Source: CAWAPS01 sp963783945 (lineage in GTDB: Bacteria; Actinomycetota; Acidimicrobiia; Acidimicrobiales; Palsa-688). From it: a stretch of 64,000 bases of DNA. Every line of letters begins with the position of its first letter. Positions within the stretch are counted from its first letter, which is position 1. Under the pieces are notes generated by a model. The model made no database searches, had not been told where the DNA came from, and was given only the letters and a program-made list of their open reading frames with translations. The translations under genes and the position numbers were made by a program. Of the stretch, positions 17,313 to 26,669 are shown one piece after another. The DNA lies in the NCBI GenBank assembly GCA_963783945.1, contig CAWAPS010000002.1, positions 744,001-808,000 on the forward strand, given 5' to 3'.

Positions 17313-18284
17313 TCACCCAGTCGGGTCGACGACGACCTTGCCCACCACTCCGGCCTCGACGGCCTCGTGGGCCGCCGCCACCTCGGAAAGGGCAAAGAGG
17401 TGCAGGGGCAACTCGGTCAGGCCCCCTGCGGCCACCGCCGCCCCGACCCCCACGGCGGCGCGGCCCAGGTCCGGTGGCGGCACTCCGTAGAGGAGGACGA
17501 AGCGGAACCGCACGTTTGCGGTCATGCACCGGCGGGTGGGGAGAGTCGGATCTTCCGCGGTGGCGGCGTAGGTGACCACGGTGGTGGCGGGACCGGCCAG
17601 CCCGAGGTCCAGATCCAGGTTGGCGGGCAGGTTCACCTCGACGATCCGGTCCATGACCGGGGCGAAGTCCCGTAACTGCTCGAGGGCGTCGGCGTCCCGG
17701 TAGTTGACAACCAGGTCGGCCCCGGCCGCCGCTGCCAGTTTGGCCTTCTCCCGACCGCTCACCGTAGTGGCCACTCGTGCGCCGGCCTGGCGGGCCAGCT
17801 CGATGGCATAGTGACCGACCGCTCCGGCCCCTCCGGCCACCAGGACGCTCGCTCCGTCGAGCGGCCCATCGGCGAAGAGGCACCGGTGGGCGGTCATGGC
17901 TGGGACGCCCAGGCACGCGCCCAGGCCGTCTGAGCCGCCATCAGGTAAGCCAACCGCCTGCTCGGTAGGCACGATGCACCATTCTGCCGCCGTGCCCCAT
18001 TTGCCCACTGCCGCCATCCAGACCCACACCCGCTCCCCGACTCGAGCGGCGTCGACCCCCGGTCCCACCGCGTCGATCACCCCGGTGCCATCGTGGTGAG
18101 GCACCTGGAAGCCGTCGATCGGCCGGGGCGTCACTCCGGCCCGCGATTTGACGTCAGTCGGGTTGACCCCGGACAGTCGGATCTGGATCCTGACCTCCCC
18201 GGCTCCGGGCTCTGGCCGGTCGATCTCCTCGATGCGTAGCACGTCTCGGGCGGCCCCGACGCGGTTATAGATGCAGGCCCGCAA
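17313..18284 (-). CDS. Zinc-less MDR NADPH:quinone oxidoreductase
   Basis: 323-residue medium-chain reductase: N-terminal GroES-like domain with NPTDVKSRAG, Rossmann domain with VLVAGGAGAVGHYAIELARQAGA (about 146-168), no zinc-binding cysteine set. It likely reduces quinones or alpha,beta-unsaturated carbonyls with NADPH. Start TTG 18284 has AGGAGGAG five bases upstream, which is the reason to accept a TTG start. It reads into the kinase gene with 47 bp between them and may be co-transcribed. It is an intact relative of the decayed gene at the window start. Confidence 0.88.
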   Translation of the reverse strand: MRACIYNRVGAARDVLRIEEIDRPEPGAGEVRIQIRLSGVNPTDVKSRAGVTPRPIDGFQVPHHDGTGVIDAVGPGVDAARVGERVWVWMAAVGKWGTAAEWCIVPTEQAVGLPDGGSDGLGACLGVPAMTAHRCLFADGPLDGASVLVAGGAGAVGHYAIELARQAGARVATTVSGREKAKLAAAAGADLVVNYRDADALEQLRDFAPVMDRIVEVNLPANLDLDLGLAGPATTVVTYAATAEDPTLPTRRCMTANVRFRFVLLYGVPPPDLGRAAVGVGAAVAAGGLTELPLHLFALSEVAAAHEAVEAGVVGKVVVDPTG

Positions 18285-18476
18285 CTGGCTCCTCCTGCTC
18301 GTCGGCTCCCCGGTGTCCGCGGTGGCTCAGCAACCTCTTCGGTCTCCTGACTCTGTCCCGCGCGCGACCCGGCCGGCAAGCCCGAACCGGGATCGATCAA
18401 TCGATGCGAACGGCGCCGTTGTCATCAAGGGTCCAGCTGAGGTTGTGGGCCACCTCCCAAACGTAGCCGAGACCGG

Positions 18477-19355
18477 TCAGGTCTCTTCTGCGGCTAGGGC
18501 CGGCCTCGGGGTAGCCCGTTCGATTGCCGACCAACCGGCGTCCTCCCGCCGTATGTCCTCCTCGGCTCCGGCTCCACCCCGTACGCCGAAAAGGCGCTTG
18601 GTGTAGACGAGGTACCCGACGATGGCCACGTTTATGACCAGGGTGATGGCCTTCAAGGCCGTCGGCTTGTGGACGATCTCGTACACCTCGAGCGGTACGA
18701 GCAGGGCGGTCGCCACGAATGTCAGATACGCGGCCCAGCGCAAGCCCCGCCAGAGACCCACCGCCTCCACCCCCTCCAGCAGCGCGTAGGCAGCCACAAC
18801 CATCCCGGTGATCACCAGGTTCCGGGTGCTGATCGAGAACAGGCGGGTCAGCTCGTGTTCGACCGTCCCGCTCGTGGTGTGCACCGGCCCTCCGACGCCA
18901 CCTTGCAGATCACTGACGATTCGCACGAAATCCCGCTGCAACAACGACCTGTTCGCCGCGAACACGAACACCGCCACGGCCAGTATCGCCAAGACAACGA
19001 AGTGAAGCACTCGTTCCACCGCGATCAACCGCACTACGAATTGTTCACGAAGGGGCCGGCCCCGCAACGGCAGCGCTATGTCGGCTGGATCGGGAGGAAA
19101 CGGCCGAGCCGGGGTGGCAGGAGCTGCACCGGGGAGCCAGGCGTCGCAGCGCAGACACCGGTACCAGCGCAACCCTCCGAGCTCCCGCACGAAGATGTCG
19201 TCCTTCTGCCGCACGGCTGCGGCGTCGGTGCCGGCGAGCACGTGGCCATGCCAAGCACAATCGAGAAGCTCGAATGAGAGCTTGTCCTTCCACCTCGAGC
19301 GCAGACGGGCGAGCATGACCAGATTTTGTCGCATGACGGCAACGAGGACCTTCAC
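18477..19355 (-). CDS. DUF2127 membrane protein with N-terminal zinc-ribbon-like segment
   Basis: 292 residues. The N-terminal part has the DUF2127-associated Cys/His region (CAWHGH about 33-38 and YRCLRCDAW about 65-73), which could bind zinc. The C-terminal half has four membrane helices (about 110-132, 172-192, 200-222, 228-247). The family is common in actinobacteria and its function is unknown. Start GTG 19355 or ATG 19334 are both possible. It stands alone, divergent from the O-antigen-ligase-like gene; the gap of about 90 bp holds both promoters. Confidence 0.8.
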   Translation of the reverse strand: MKVLVAVMRQNLVMLARLRSRWKDKLSFELLDCAWHGHVLAGTDAAAVRQKDDIFVRELGGLRWYRCLRCDAWLPGAAPATPARPFPPDPADIALPLRGRPLREQFVVRLIAVERVLHFVVLAILAVAVFVFAANRSLLQRDFVRIVSDLQGGVGGPVHTTSGTVEHELTRLFSISTRNLVITGMVVAAYALLEGVEAVGLWRGLRWAAYLTFVATALLVPLEVYEIVHKPTALKAITLVINVAIVGYLVYTKRLFGVRGGAGAEEDIRREDAGWSAIERATPRPALAAEET

Positions 19356-19448
19356 GTAGGTTCGCTTACCCGTAAGGTTTTTTCTTCACCCGGGCCTTGA
19401 CGGGTGGGGCAATACTGTGCGCCATCGTCGGGCAGAGGAGGGCACCGG

Positions 19449-21062
19449 TTGGCCCGAACACTCGCAACCCTGGACGCACTCGACCCTTGGGCCGCCTCGA
19501 GGCCGAGGGAGGCCGCTTCGGCGAACCGCCCCCTCGTGGATATTGGTCGGCCAGAGAGCACGTACGGGCCGCCGTCGCTTCCCTTGATCGTGGTGCTTTC
19601 CGCTCTCTTCTTTGCCGCGTGGCGGCAAGGCGGGTACTACGGGCACCAATTCGCCATCGTGGAACTGGCGCTGGCGGTAGCGGCGGCCCTGGGCCTCCTT
19701 GGCGTGGCGGCCCGCTCGCTGAGGCATCGCCGCTCACGAGCCGAAACCGGCGGGCTGGCGGATCCGGTAGGGCGGCGGGTTCTTCGAGTCGCGGCCTCTT
19801 GGGATCCGCTGCCCGCGGTCCTCGCCGCGGCCGGGTTGGGAGCCGCCACGGTCACAGCCGCGGCGGCCCACCACCAGCTCCACCAGGCTTCGTCCACCTT
19901 CGGAATCCTCGCCGGGGCGGCCGTCGTCACCTGGCTGACGACGGCTTGCGGCGCGAAAGCCCGAAGCGCGTTCGCTGTCGGCCTGGTCATGCTGGGCATG
20001 GTCGTCGCCGCGACCGGATGGTGGGGAGTCGCCTCGCATCACTCTCCCTGGTCGCTCGTCGACGGCGGCCTGTGGCGAGCGGCCTCCACCGTGACCTATG
20101 CCAACGCCACCGCCGCCGTTTGCGTACCCCTGGCACTCCTTGCCTTGTCCCGGATGGCGGAAAAGAGGTCGGCCTGGTGGTCTCTGGCCGCCGCTGTTCT
20201 GATCACCGGGTCCGCTGCCACCATGTCGCGTGCGGGGGCGCTGGCGTTCGCGTGCGGGTTCGCCGTCCTGGTGACATTCCATGGCCTTGGCCCACTGCTC
20301 CGGGCCGCCTGGGCTCCGGCGGCAGGCGCTCTCCTGGCCACCGCCGGCCTGGCCAGCTCCTTTCCTGCCGTTAGCGGAGGAGTCGCCACTACCGGCCACC
20401 CCGCTATCGCTGCGGTCGCGGCGACCGTGGGCTTGGTGGTCGCCTTCGGCGGGGCCCTCTGGCGACCGCGATTCCGGGCCAGGGAAGGGGCTGGAAAGGC
20501 GACCGCAAGCCGAGAGAACGGAGTCGCCGTCAGCCGCTGGCCCCGACGGTGGATCGTGCTGCCCGCGCTACTGGTAGCCCTGTTGGCGGCAGCCGTGGTG
20601 GCGACACCGGCTCTGCGCCACGGACGGCTGTCGTGGCAGTCGCCCGACCGGGCCCGGGCTTGGACCGCGACGTGGGACCTGGCGAAGGCTCACCCGCTGA
20701 TCGGTGTCGGGCCCGGGGCGTTCGCCGCCACCTGGACGACCTCCGACGGCGAGGTCGTGACGTCGGAGTACGCCCACAACGAGTACCTGCAGCTCGCCGC
20801 CCAGCAGGGTGTCCTTGGAACCGTGGCCATGACGGTCGGTCTGGGCTGTGTCACCGCGGTGTCGTGGCGTCGCCGCCCGCGTCGTCAAGGATCGTCCACC
20901 ACCGTGGAACGGTCGGCCTGGGCCGGAGCGGCCGCCGGCCTGACCGCGCTTGCCGTGCACAGTGGCTTCGATTTTCTCTGGCATATCCCGCTTATACCCC
21001 TGATTGGCGCGGCTCTGGCCGGGATGGTTCTGGTCCGGCCGAACAAGGAGGTCCTGACATGA
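19449..21062 (+). CDS. O-antigen ligase/Wzy-type polymerase
   Basis: 537-residue polytopic membrane protein, about 11-12 helices, with the Wzy_C signature in the large periplasmic/external loop: HPLIGVGPGAFAATW followed by AHNEYLQLAAQQGVLG. Members ligate or polymerise lipid-linked glycans. Start TTG 19449 is preferred because AGGAGG lies 7 bases upstream; the frame is open back to GTG 19404. Its stop overlaps the ATG of the next gene (ATGA), so the small secreted protein is made with it. No glycosyltransferases are nearby, so the glycan is unknown. Confidence 0.82.
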   Translation: MARTLATLDALDPWAASRPREAASANRPLVDIGRPESTYGPPSLPLIVVLSALFFAAWRQGGYYGHQFAIVELALAVAAALGLLGVAARSLRHRRSRAETGGLADPVGRRVLRVAASWDPLPAVLAAAGLGAATVTAAAAHHQLHQASSTFGILAGAAVVTWLTTACGAKARSAFAVGLVMLGMVVAATGWWGVASHHSPWSLVDGGLWRAASTVTYANATAAVCVPLALLALSRMAEKRSAWWSLAAAVLITGSAATMSRAGALAFACGFAVLVTFHGLGPLLRAAWAPAAGALLATAGLASSFPAVSGGVATTGHPAIAAVAATVGLVVAFGGALWRPRFRAREGAGKATASRENGVAVSRWPRRWIVLPALLVALLAAAVVATPALRHGRLSWQSPDRARAWTATWDLAKAHPLIGVGPGAFAATWTTSDGEVVTSEYAHNEYLQLAAQQGVLGTVAMTVGLGCVTAVSWRRRPRRQGSSTTVERSAWAGAAAGLTALAVHSGFDFLWHIPLIPLIGAALAGMVLVRPNKEVLT

Positions 21063-21532
21063 CGACACCGAGACGTTTCCGCCTCCCGGGTCTGCGGGTG
21101 GGAGCAACCCTGGCGCTCGCCGCCGCCCTCGGCGTGGGTCTCATCTCGGCGACGGGTGAGCTGGCCTCGGCGGGCGAAGGTCCTCCAACCGGTTGCTTCT
21201 CTCCGCCCGTTCATCAGCCATGGGCCGGCGGGGACTGGACGCCCGTGGGCAAGCATTCGGAGCCCGTCGGTAGGCATTCGAAACCCCGACCGGTCGGCTG
21301 TGCATCCCCACCTGTTGGCAGCCATTCCAAACCCGGGCACGAGCATCCCAAGCCGGTGCGACATCACCCTGAGCCAATCAAATACCCGCCCCGGCCGGTC
21401 AAGTACCCGCCCAAGCCGATCAGCCACCAACCACAGCCGGTCATCTACCAACCTAGACCCGTTACCCAGCCGCCACCGGCAGGGAAGCATCTGGCGCAGG
21501 TGTTGGTCAGGGGTCGGTACTCGTCACGCTGA
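21059..21532 (+). CDS. Secreted Pro/His-rich heptad-repeat protein
   Basis: 157 residues. Signal peptide of ~40 residues (basic start MTTPRRFRLPGLRVG, hydrophobic core, ASAGEG cleavage region). The mature part is low-complexity: PVGxHSxP-type motifs with cysteines at the front, then six heptads of the pattern P-x-P-[VI]-x-x-x (PKPVRHH, PEPIKYP, PRPVKYP, PKPISHQ, PQPVIYQ, PRPVTQP). It resembles Pro-rich wall or adhesive proteins by composition only; I know no family. AAGGAGGT precedes the ATG, which overlaps the ligase stop, so the two are translationally coupled. Possibly the acceptor or a wall component linked to that glycan. Confidence 0.75.
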   Translation: MTTPRRFRLPGLRVGATLALAAALGVGLISATGELASAGEGPPTGCFSPPVHQPWAGGDWTPVGKHSEPVGRHSKPRPVGCASPPVGSHSKPGHEHPKPVRHHPEPIKYPPRPVKYPPKPISHQPQPVIYQPRPVTQPPPAGKHLAQVLVRGRYSSR

Positions 21533-21545
21533 TCGCGCCGGACTT

Positions 21546-23078
21546 TCAGGTACCCCTCGCGGCGGGAGCGACACGAGTAACGGGGCAGACCCGGGGATCG
21601 GGTTCGAGCGGAGGGCCGTCCACGGGGCAGACCGATCGTCGGGCTGAATCTCGGGTCGGGGCACGGGGCCGCAGCCCGAGGAAGCAGATCGGGGAGGCAA
21701 CCGCGGCGCAGATGGCGGTGATGATCAAGGACACCCGGAATGCATCGGTCACCGCGGCCGGCCCCTCGGCGTCGAAGAGACCCGACACGACCGGTATCAC
21801 CGATAGCGCAGCGAGGCTCGCGGTACGGGCCACGGCGTTGTTGACACCGGAGGCGATGCTCACGTCGTCCTCGCCCACCGAGCCCATCACGGTTGCCGTG
21901 AGAGGTGCGACAAAGGTGGTGAGCCCGAGGCCGAGCACGATGGAGCCAGGCAGGACGTCTCGCTCCCATGTCGGGTGGGAACCGATTCGGCTGAGGAGGA
22001 GCAGTCCGGCCGCGGCTATAAGGGGCCCCACGGTCAGTTGAAGCCGGGGGCCGATCCGCTGGGCGACATCGCCGGACTTCTCCGAACCCAACAGCATGAT
22101 GACCGTCGCCGGCAGTAGTGAGATCCCGGAGCGAAAGGCCGACCAGCCCGCCCCGACCTGCAACTGATAGGCAACCAGGAAGAAGCTCACTCCGATCGCC
22201 GAGTACAACGCCACGGTCGCCATATTCGTCACCGTGAAATCGCGACTGCTGAACAGCCTCGGCGGGACGAGAGGCTCTTTGGCGTGCGTCATGCGGAATA
22301 CGAAAGCTCCGCCCCCGATGACGGCAACAGCCGCTCCCACCACAACCGAGGGACTGCTCCACCCGCGAGGACCGGCCTCGGTAAGAGCCCACGTCGCGGC
22401 GCCGAGACTGACGACCGCAATGCCGGCCCCGAGCAGGTCGAGCTTGCCCGTGACCTGGGAATCCCGGGTCTCGGGTACGGCTATCACACTGCATACGACA
22501 ACGAGCATCCCGACGGGGACGTTCAGGAGGAACACCCAACGCCACCCCGGGCCATCGACCAGCCAGCCGCCGATGAAAGGCCCGGCCGCCCCGGCGACGC
22601 CGCTCAATCCCGACCAGGCTCCGACCGCTCTGGACCGGTCGTCGGGACGGAAGCTCGCTTGAAGTATGGCCAGGCTCCCGGGGGTCAGAAGAGCCGCTCC
22701 CACTCCTGCCAGTACGCGCGCCCCGACCAGTACCTCGATGTTCGGTGCGGCCGCACACAGCGCCGAAGCCACGGCGAACCAGATAGTGCCGATCAGGAAT
22801 ATCTTCCGGCGGCCGTAGCGGTCGCCCAGGGCGCCGCCGAGCAGGATGAGCGACGCCAGAGCCAGCAGATATCCCGTCAGGACCCACTGCAGCCCGCTCA
22901 CGCCCGCATGGAGGTCGTGACCTATGTGCGGGAGCGCCACGTTCACCACGGTGGCATCGAGTGACGCCATCCCGCTCGCCGCCACGGTTGCCGTGAGGGC
23001 GACCCGACCGACGGCCGATCGGAGGGCAAGACCGCCTCCGGGCGCCGCCGGCGCCTCAGCGGCGCGGCCCGGACTCAC
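21546..23078 (-). CDS. MFS drug exporter, DHA2 (14-TMS) family
   Basis: About 510 residues with 14 predicted membrane helices. Motif A GGALGDRYGRRK lies between helices 2 and 3, and the DHA2 motif C region reads GVGAALLTPGSLAILQASF. Typical proton-coupled exporters of drugs or metabolites (EmrB/QacA). Start GTG 23078 has GGGAG upstream and places the first helix about 25 residues in; the frame stays open to 23156. It faces the heptad-repeat protein tail to tail with a gap of 13 bp. No adjacent regulator. Confidence 0.85.
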   Translation of the reverse strand: MSPGRAAEAPAAPGGGLALRSAVGRVALTATVAASGMASLDATVVNVALPHIGHDLHAGVSGLQWVLTGYLLALASLILLGGALGDRYGRRKIFLIGTIWFAVASALCAAAPNIEVLVGARVLAGVGAALLTPGSLAILQASFRPDDRSRAVGAWSGLSGVAGAAGPFIGGWLVDGPGWRWVFLLNVPVGMLVVVCSVIAVPETRDSQVTGKLDLLGAGIAVVSLGAATWALTEAGPRGWSSPSVVVGAAVAVIGGGAFVFRMTHAKEPLVPPRLFSSRDFTVTNMATVALYSAIGVSFFLVAYQLQVGAGWSAFRSGISLLPATVIMLLGSEKSGDVAQRIGPRLQLTVGPLIAAAGLLLLSRIGSHPTWERDVLPGSIVLGLGLTTFVAPLTATVMGSVGEDDVSIASGVNNAVARTASLAALSVIPVVSGLFDAEGPAAVTDAFRVSLIITAICAAVASPICFLGLRPRAPTRDSARRSVCPVDGPPLEPDPRVCPVTRVAPAARGT

Positions 23079-23258
23079 GCCGACGTTCTCCCATCCCGCG
23101 CTCCTCTGTGCCGTGCGAGTACCGAGACGATTGTATGCGTCCGGCCGCCCCGGCACTTAGCCCGCAGAGTCCAGCGCGGTTGTGCAGTTCGACTCGCAGC
23201 CGGGTCGGGACCTAACGTTGGTGCGGCTCCGGCCGAGCCCCGACAGAAAGGGAGACCA

Positions 23259-23750
23259 TTGCCCACGTTTGACCGGGCCAAGTCAACTCAGGAGATTCGT
23301 CGCATACTTTTTACCTACCCTGATTGCATCGACCGCGGAGACATCGAGGGGGTCGTCAAGCTTCTGACTGGTGTCAAGATGCGAGGAGTGCGGGCGGCAT
23401 CGTCGGGAGACGCCGGCGTAGCACCGTTGTCAGCCGACGATGTTCGGGCTATGTACGCGGGGATAAGACTGTACGGAGATGGGCTTCCCCACACAAAGCA
23501 TCTTATTACAAACATCGAAATTTCCTATAACGAGGACGGCACAAAGGCAGACGTACAGTCTGATTTCGTGGTGCTACAGGCCCTTGACGATTTTCCCTTG
23601 CAGCCCATAATCACTGGCCGGTACGAGGAGATATACGAGCATGACGGCACGGCTTGGCGTTTGACTTTACGCCGGGACATTCCTGATCTGCTGGGAGACC
23701 TTTCCCGCCACGTTACCCCGGAGCTTCTCTCCCACATTCCCGAGCACTGA
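23259..23750 (+). CDS. SnoaL-like/NTF2-fold protein
   Basis: 163 residues with the NTF2/SnoaL_4 pattern: N-terminal helix containing TYPDCIDRGDIEGVVKLL, then HLITNIEISYNEDGTKADVQSDFVV and a C-terminal strand WRLTLRRDIPDLLGDL. Members of this fold are small dehydratases, isomerases or hydroxylase-associated proteins in aromatic or steroid pathways. TTG start with AAGGGAG upstream. The codon use is clearly less GC-rich than in its neighbours (for example the stretch around 23470-23540), which may indicate recent transfer. It stands just before an SDR and may work with it. Confidence 0.72.
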   Translation: MPTFDRAKSTQEIRRILFTYPDCIDRGDIEGVVKLLTGVKMRGVRAASSGDAGVAPLSADDVRAMYAGIRLYGDGLPHTKHLITNIEISYNEDGTKADVQSDFVVLQALDDFPLQPIITGRYEEIYEHDGTAWRLTLRRDIPDLLGDLSRHVTPELLSHIPEH

Positions 23751-23863
23751 GGGCGTCGGGACGCGAGGGCACGACCAGTAGCCAACTGGTCATCCGTCAT
23801 GACCCTGAGGGCAGTGCTACGTTGTCAGCGCTCGTAAAGGGCTCGGGAACGAAGGAGCACGCG

Positions 23864-24895
23864 ATGGGTTATCTCGAGGAGCGGGCAAACCTGGCAGGAA
23901 AAGTAGCGGCCGTGGTTGGCGGCGCGGCCGGGGTGGGGGCTGCGGTGACCCTGGCCCTCGCCAAGTCGGGAGTAGACATCGCGTTTTGTGACTGGAACGG
24001 CGACGCCGTAGATGCCACCCGGTCCGAGGTGGAGAAATTGGGCCGGCAGGTGACCGGTCAGGTCACCAACGCTTGGGACCTGGATCAGCTCGGCGCGTTC
24101 TACAGCGCGTTCGACGCCGACTTCGACCGGCTCGACATCCTCGTCAACGTGGTCGGTGGAGTGCGACAGCGGGCCTTCGTAGACGTCACATTCGAACAGT
24201 TTTCCGGAGACGTTCATCGCAACCTCGTGTGGGCCATGCAGTCGATGAGCCTCGCCCTGCCCCGCATCCGTGCTGGTGGCCGGGGCGGAAGCATCATCAG
24301 CTTCACCACCATTGAGGCCCATCGCGGTGCCGCTGGCTACGCCGCCTACGCCGGGGCAAAAGCCGGTCTGACCAATTTCAGCCGGGCACTGGCGGTCGAG
24401 TTGGGTCCGGAGAACATTCGGGTGAATTTGATCGCCCCCGATACGACACCGAGCGAGTCCATTGCCAAACAGATGACCCCTGAAGCCCTGAGCCGCATGG
24501 GAGCCACGCCGGAGCAGCTCGCCGAGTCGTTCGCCACCTACATACCGATGGTCACGCCGCCACCGGTTGATGATCTCGGCGATGCCGTCCTTTTCCTCGC
24601 CTCTGACCTGGCTTCGACCGTCACCGGGACGACGTTGCACGTGGACGGCGGGACCATGGCGGCCTCCGGATTCCTCCGCTGGCCTGGTGAGCGCAGGTGG
24701 GGCCCGACCCCTCCGCCCACCCTCTTCCGGGACGACGCCTCGCGCTCGAACAGGCGTCTGTGGGTTATCGGGCCGGGCTCCTTTGGAGCACGTCGGCTCC
24801 GAAGCTGGCAAGCCTGTCGCAGTACTCGCGCCGGCTACGAGCGGGTATGTGGACCAGCGTCGTGGTCACCCCGAGAGAGTCGTAGCTGTCGATGA
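23864..24895 (+). CDS. SDR-family oxidoreductase with an unusual C-terminal extension
   Basis: 343 residues. The classical short-chain dehydrogenase core (~1-280) has the cofactor motif GGAAGVGAAV, the VNVVGG segment, and catalytic YAAYAGAKAG (Tyr-x3-Lys spacing). AAGGAG lies 7 bases before ATG 23864. After the family's usual end (around HVDGGTMAASGFLRWPG) about 65 further residues follow without similarity to SDRs, and they run 131 bp into the convergent LLM gene. Probably the original stop has been lost by mutation or indel. The core looks functional; the tail is odd. Confidence 0.8.
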   Translation: MGYLEERANLAGKVAAVVGGAAGVGAAVTLALAKSGVDIAFCDWNGDAVDATRSEVEKLGRQVTGQVTNAWDLDQLGAFYSAFDADFDRLDILVNVVGGVRQRAFVDVTFEQFSGDVHRNLVWAMQSMSLALPRIRAGGRGGSIISFTTIEAHRGAAGYAAYAGAKAGLTNFSRALAVELGPENIRVNLIAPDTTPSESIAKQMTPEALSRMGATPEQLAESFATYIPMVTPPPVDDLGDAVLFLASDLASTVTGTTLHVDGGTMAASGFLRWPGERRWGPTPPPTLFRDDASRSNRRLWVIGPGSFGARRLRSWQACRSTRAGYERVCGPASWSPRESRSCR

Positions 24896-25679
24896 TCTGG
24901 TGGAATGCCCCCTCATCCCAACTGTCGGAGCCGTAGGTCCCGACGCCGAGCGGCGAGAACATCACATCCTTTACTGTACGGCCTACTTCTGCTTCGATTT
25001 CGTGCAACTCCTCCAACCGCCACGCCAGCTTTTCCACCGTGTCCAACCCCGGCGTGCGGTTGACCGCCGCCCGGCTGGCCGGGTTGGCGAACGGGTCCCA
25101 ACCATCGCCAAGCTTGACGGCCCGGCGCATCGCCCGGCGGGAGTTGCCTCCCATCCAGATCGGCGGATGGGGCCTTTGCACCGGACGGGGACGCATCGTG
25201 TGGGTGGTGCCCGAGGCGTCCACCTCGACCGAGTCCCGGGTCCACGCCTCCTTCATGGCCACGATCGCCGTCTCGAATTGTTCGTTTCGATCGGCAAAAG
25301 GGGCACCGACTGCGGCGAATTCAGGTTCCAGGTAGCCGGCCCCGCACCCGAATATGACCCGGCCGCCCGACAGTACGTCCAGGGTGAGCACGGTCTTGGC
25401 CAGCACATAGGGATTGTGGTAAGGCACCACGCAAAGGTGGGTCATCAACCGCAGCCGGGATGTGGCGGCGCCGGCGACGGCCAGCGTTACGAATGGGTCC
25501 AGCGCATGATGGCCCCCCGTGCCCAACCACTGATCGCTCGGGAACGGATGCTCGGTCACGAACACCGCGTCGAACCCCGCGCTCTCCGCGGCGCGAGCGG
25601 CGGCAGCAATCCCGGCACCCGACACGAACTCGTCACCGAGATCGACTCTGTCCGAATGCAGTGTGGCGCAGAACTTCAT
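24765..25679 (-). CDS. LLM-class F420-dependent oxidoreductase
   Basis: 304 residues, luciferase-like TIM barrel of the TIGR03619 type. Visible family segments are FVTEHPFPS, VPYHNPYVLAKTVLTLDVLSGGRV, and PVQRPHPPIWMGGNSRRAM. It uses reduced deazaflavin F420 (or FMNH2) for hydride transfer or monooxygenation. Its 3' end overlaps the extension of the SDR by 131 bp. It is divergent from the PhyH dioxygenase gene, which starts ~120 bp away. Substrate unknown. Confidence 0.87.
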   Translation of the reverse strand: MKFCATLHSDRVDLGDEFVSGAGIAAAARAAESAGFDAVFVTEHPFPSDQWLGTGGHHALDPFVTLAVAGAATSRLRLMTHLCVVPYHNPYVLAKTVLTLDVLSGGRVIFGCGAGYLEPEFAAVGAPFADRNEQFETAIVAMKEAWTRDSVEVDASGTTHTMRPRPVQRPHPPIWMGGNSRRAMRRAVKLGDGWDPFANPASRAAVNRTPGLDTVEKLAWRLEELHEIEAEVGRTVKDVMFSPLGVGTYGSDSWDEGAFHQIIDSYDSLGVTTTLVHIPARSRREYCDRLASFGADVLQRSPAR

Positions 25680-25801
25680 CTCTGGTGCCTATCACAGTTC
25701 GCCCGATCCGACCAGCCTCAACTGCAGCGCGCCGGCGCCGCGCCCTACACTCAATCGTGGTCGCTACGGACGGTTGTGTGCCGGCAGATGAGGGGAACGT
25801 G

Positions 25802-26653
25802 ATGGACCCAGGTTGCATAAGGGCGGTGGCCACCGAAGAGGTCAAACACCTTCGGGAGCACGGCTGGGTGAAGCTGAACCAACTGCTGTCGCCCGACCTG
25901 ACGGCTGACCTCCTCGAGCGGGCGAAGCGGGCCATGGGGGCCGGCGGTATGGACAACCCTATTCGTGACGGTGTCGACCTCGACTTCCCCTGGTGGCACG
26001 ACTACAACAACATCATTGCCGACGATGAGGGCTTCGCGGCCGTCGGCCTCAGCGCCGAAATGGGGGCAAACGCCCAGCGGCTCATGCGCCGGCCCGCCGG
26101 CGTGCTCCTGTGGTCGAATCGGTTGGCGGTGAAGGTAGGCGCCGGGCAGGGATCGCCCTACACGAGCGAGGCCACGTGTTTCCACCAAGACGCCCCGGAG
26201 ATCCCGATGGATCGGGCCAGTTGGGTCCGGTTCTGGATCGCCCTCGACCACATCACGACCGACATGGGTCCGGTCCGCTTCGTCGATCGTTCGCACGCCC
26301 TCGGTCTGGTGGGGAACGCCCACTTCGAACAGGAGCAGCTTGCTCCTGACGCCGCCCTGTTCTCCTCCTACCCCGAGATCGCCGAGATGGCGGTCAGCGA
26401 GCCGGTCGAGTTCCGGCCCGGCGATGCCACCGTGCACACCATGTACACGCTGCACACCGCAGCCGTGAACCAAACGGACAAGCCTCGGTGGGCGTTGGTC
26501 TTTTCCTACTTCGCCGACGACACGATGTACACCGGCAGCCGGTGCGAGGACGACAATGCTCGAAAGCTGCGAAACGCCGGGATCGTCCCCGGTCAGCTGT
26601 TTGCAGACGCCGGATTCCCACGGGTCTGCGATGCGGTTTCGTCGTCGGTATAG
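25802..26653 (+). CDS. Phytanoyl-CoA dioxygenase (PhyH) family protein
   Basis: 283-residue Fe(II)/2-oxoglutarate dioxygenase. The facial triad is visible as His128 and Asp130 (FHQD) and His218 in LHTAAVNQ, with Arg229 probably binding 2-oxoglutarate. The jelly-roll pattern HITTDMGPVRFVDRSH is typical. Start ATG 25802; a GTG three bases earlier is also possible. It faces the amidohydrolase gene tail to tail (16 bp). Substrates of this family range from phytanoyl-CoA to secondary metabolites, so the assignment stops at family level. Confidence 0.85.
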   Translation: MDPGCIRAVATEEVKHLREHGWVKLNQLLSPDLTADLLERAKRAMGAGGMDNPIRDGVDLDFPWWHDYNNIIADDEGFAAVGLSAEMGANAQRLMRRPAGVLLWSNRLAVKVGAGQGSPYTSEATCFHQDAPEIPMDRASWVRFWIALDHITTDMGPVRFVDRSHALGLVGNAHFEQEQLAPDAALFSSYPEIAEMAVSEPVEFRPGDATVHTMYTLHTAAVNQTDKPRWALVFSYFADDTMYTGSRCEDDNARKLRNAGIVPGQLFADAGFPRVCDAVSSSV

Positions 26654-26669
26654 CCCGGCGCGCTCGTAG

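Noticed and set aside
17270..17916. Upstream extension of the Ser/Thr kinase frame
   Set aside because: The added residues are Arg/Gly/Pro-rich low complexity, overlap the quinone reductase gene and start before the glycine loop without a domain.
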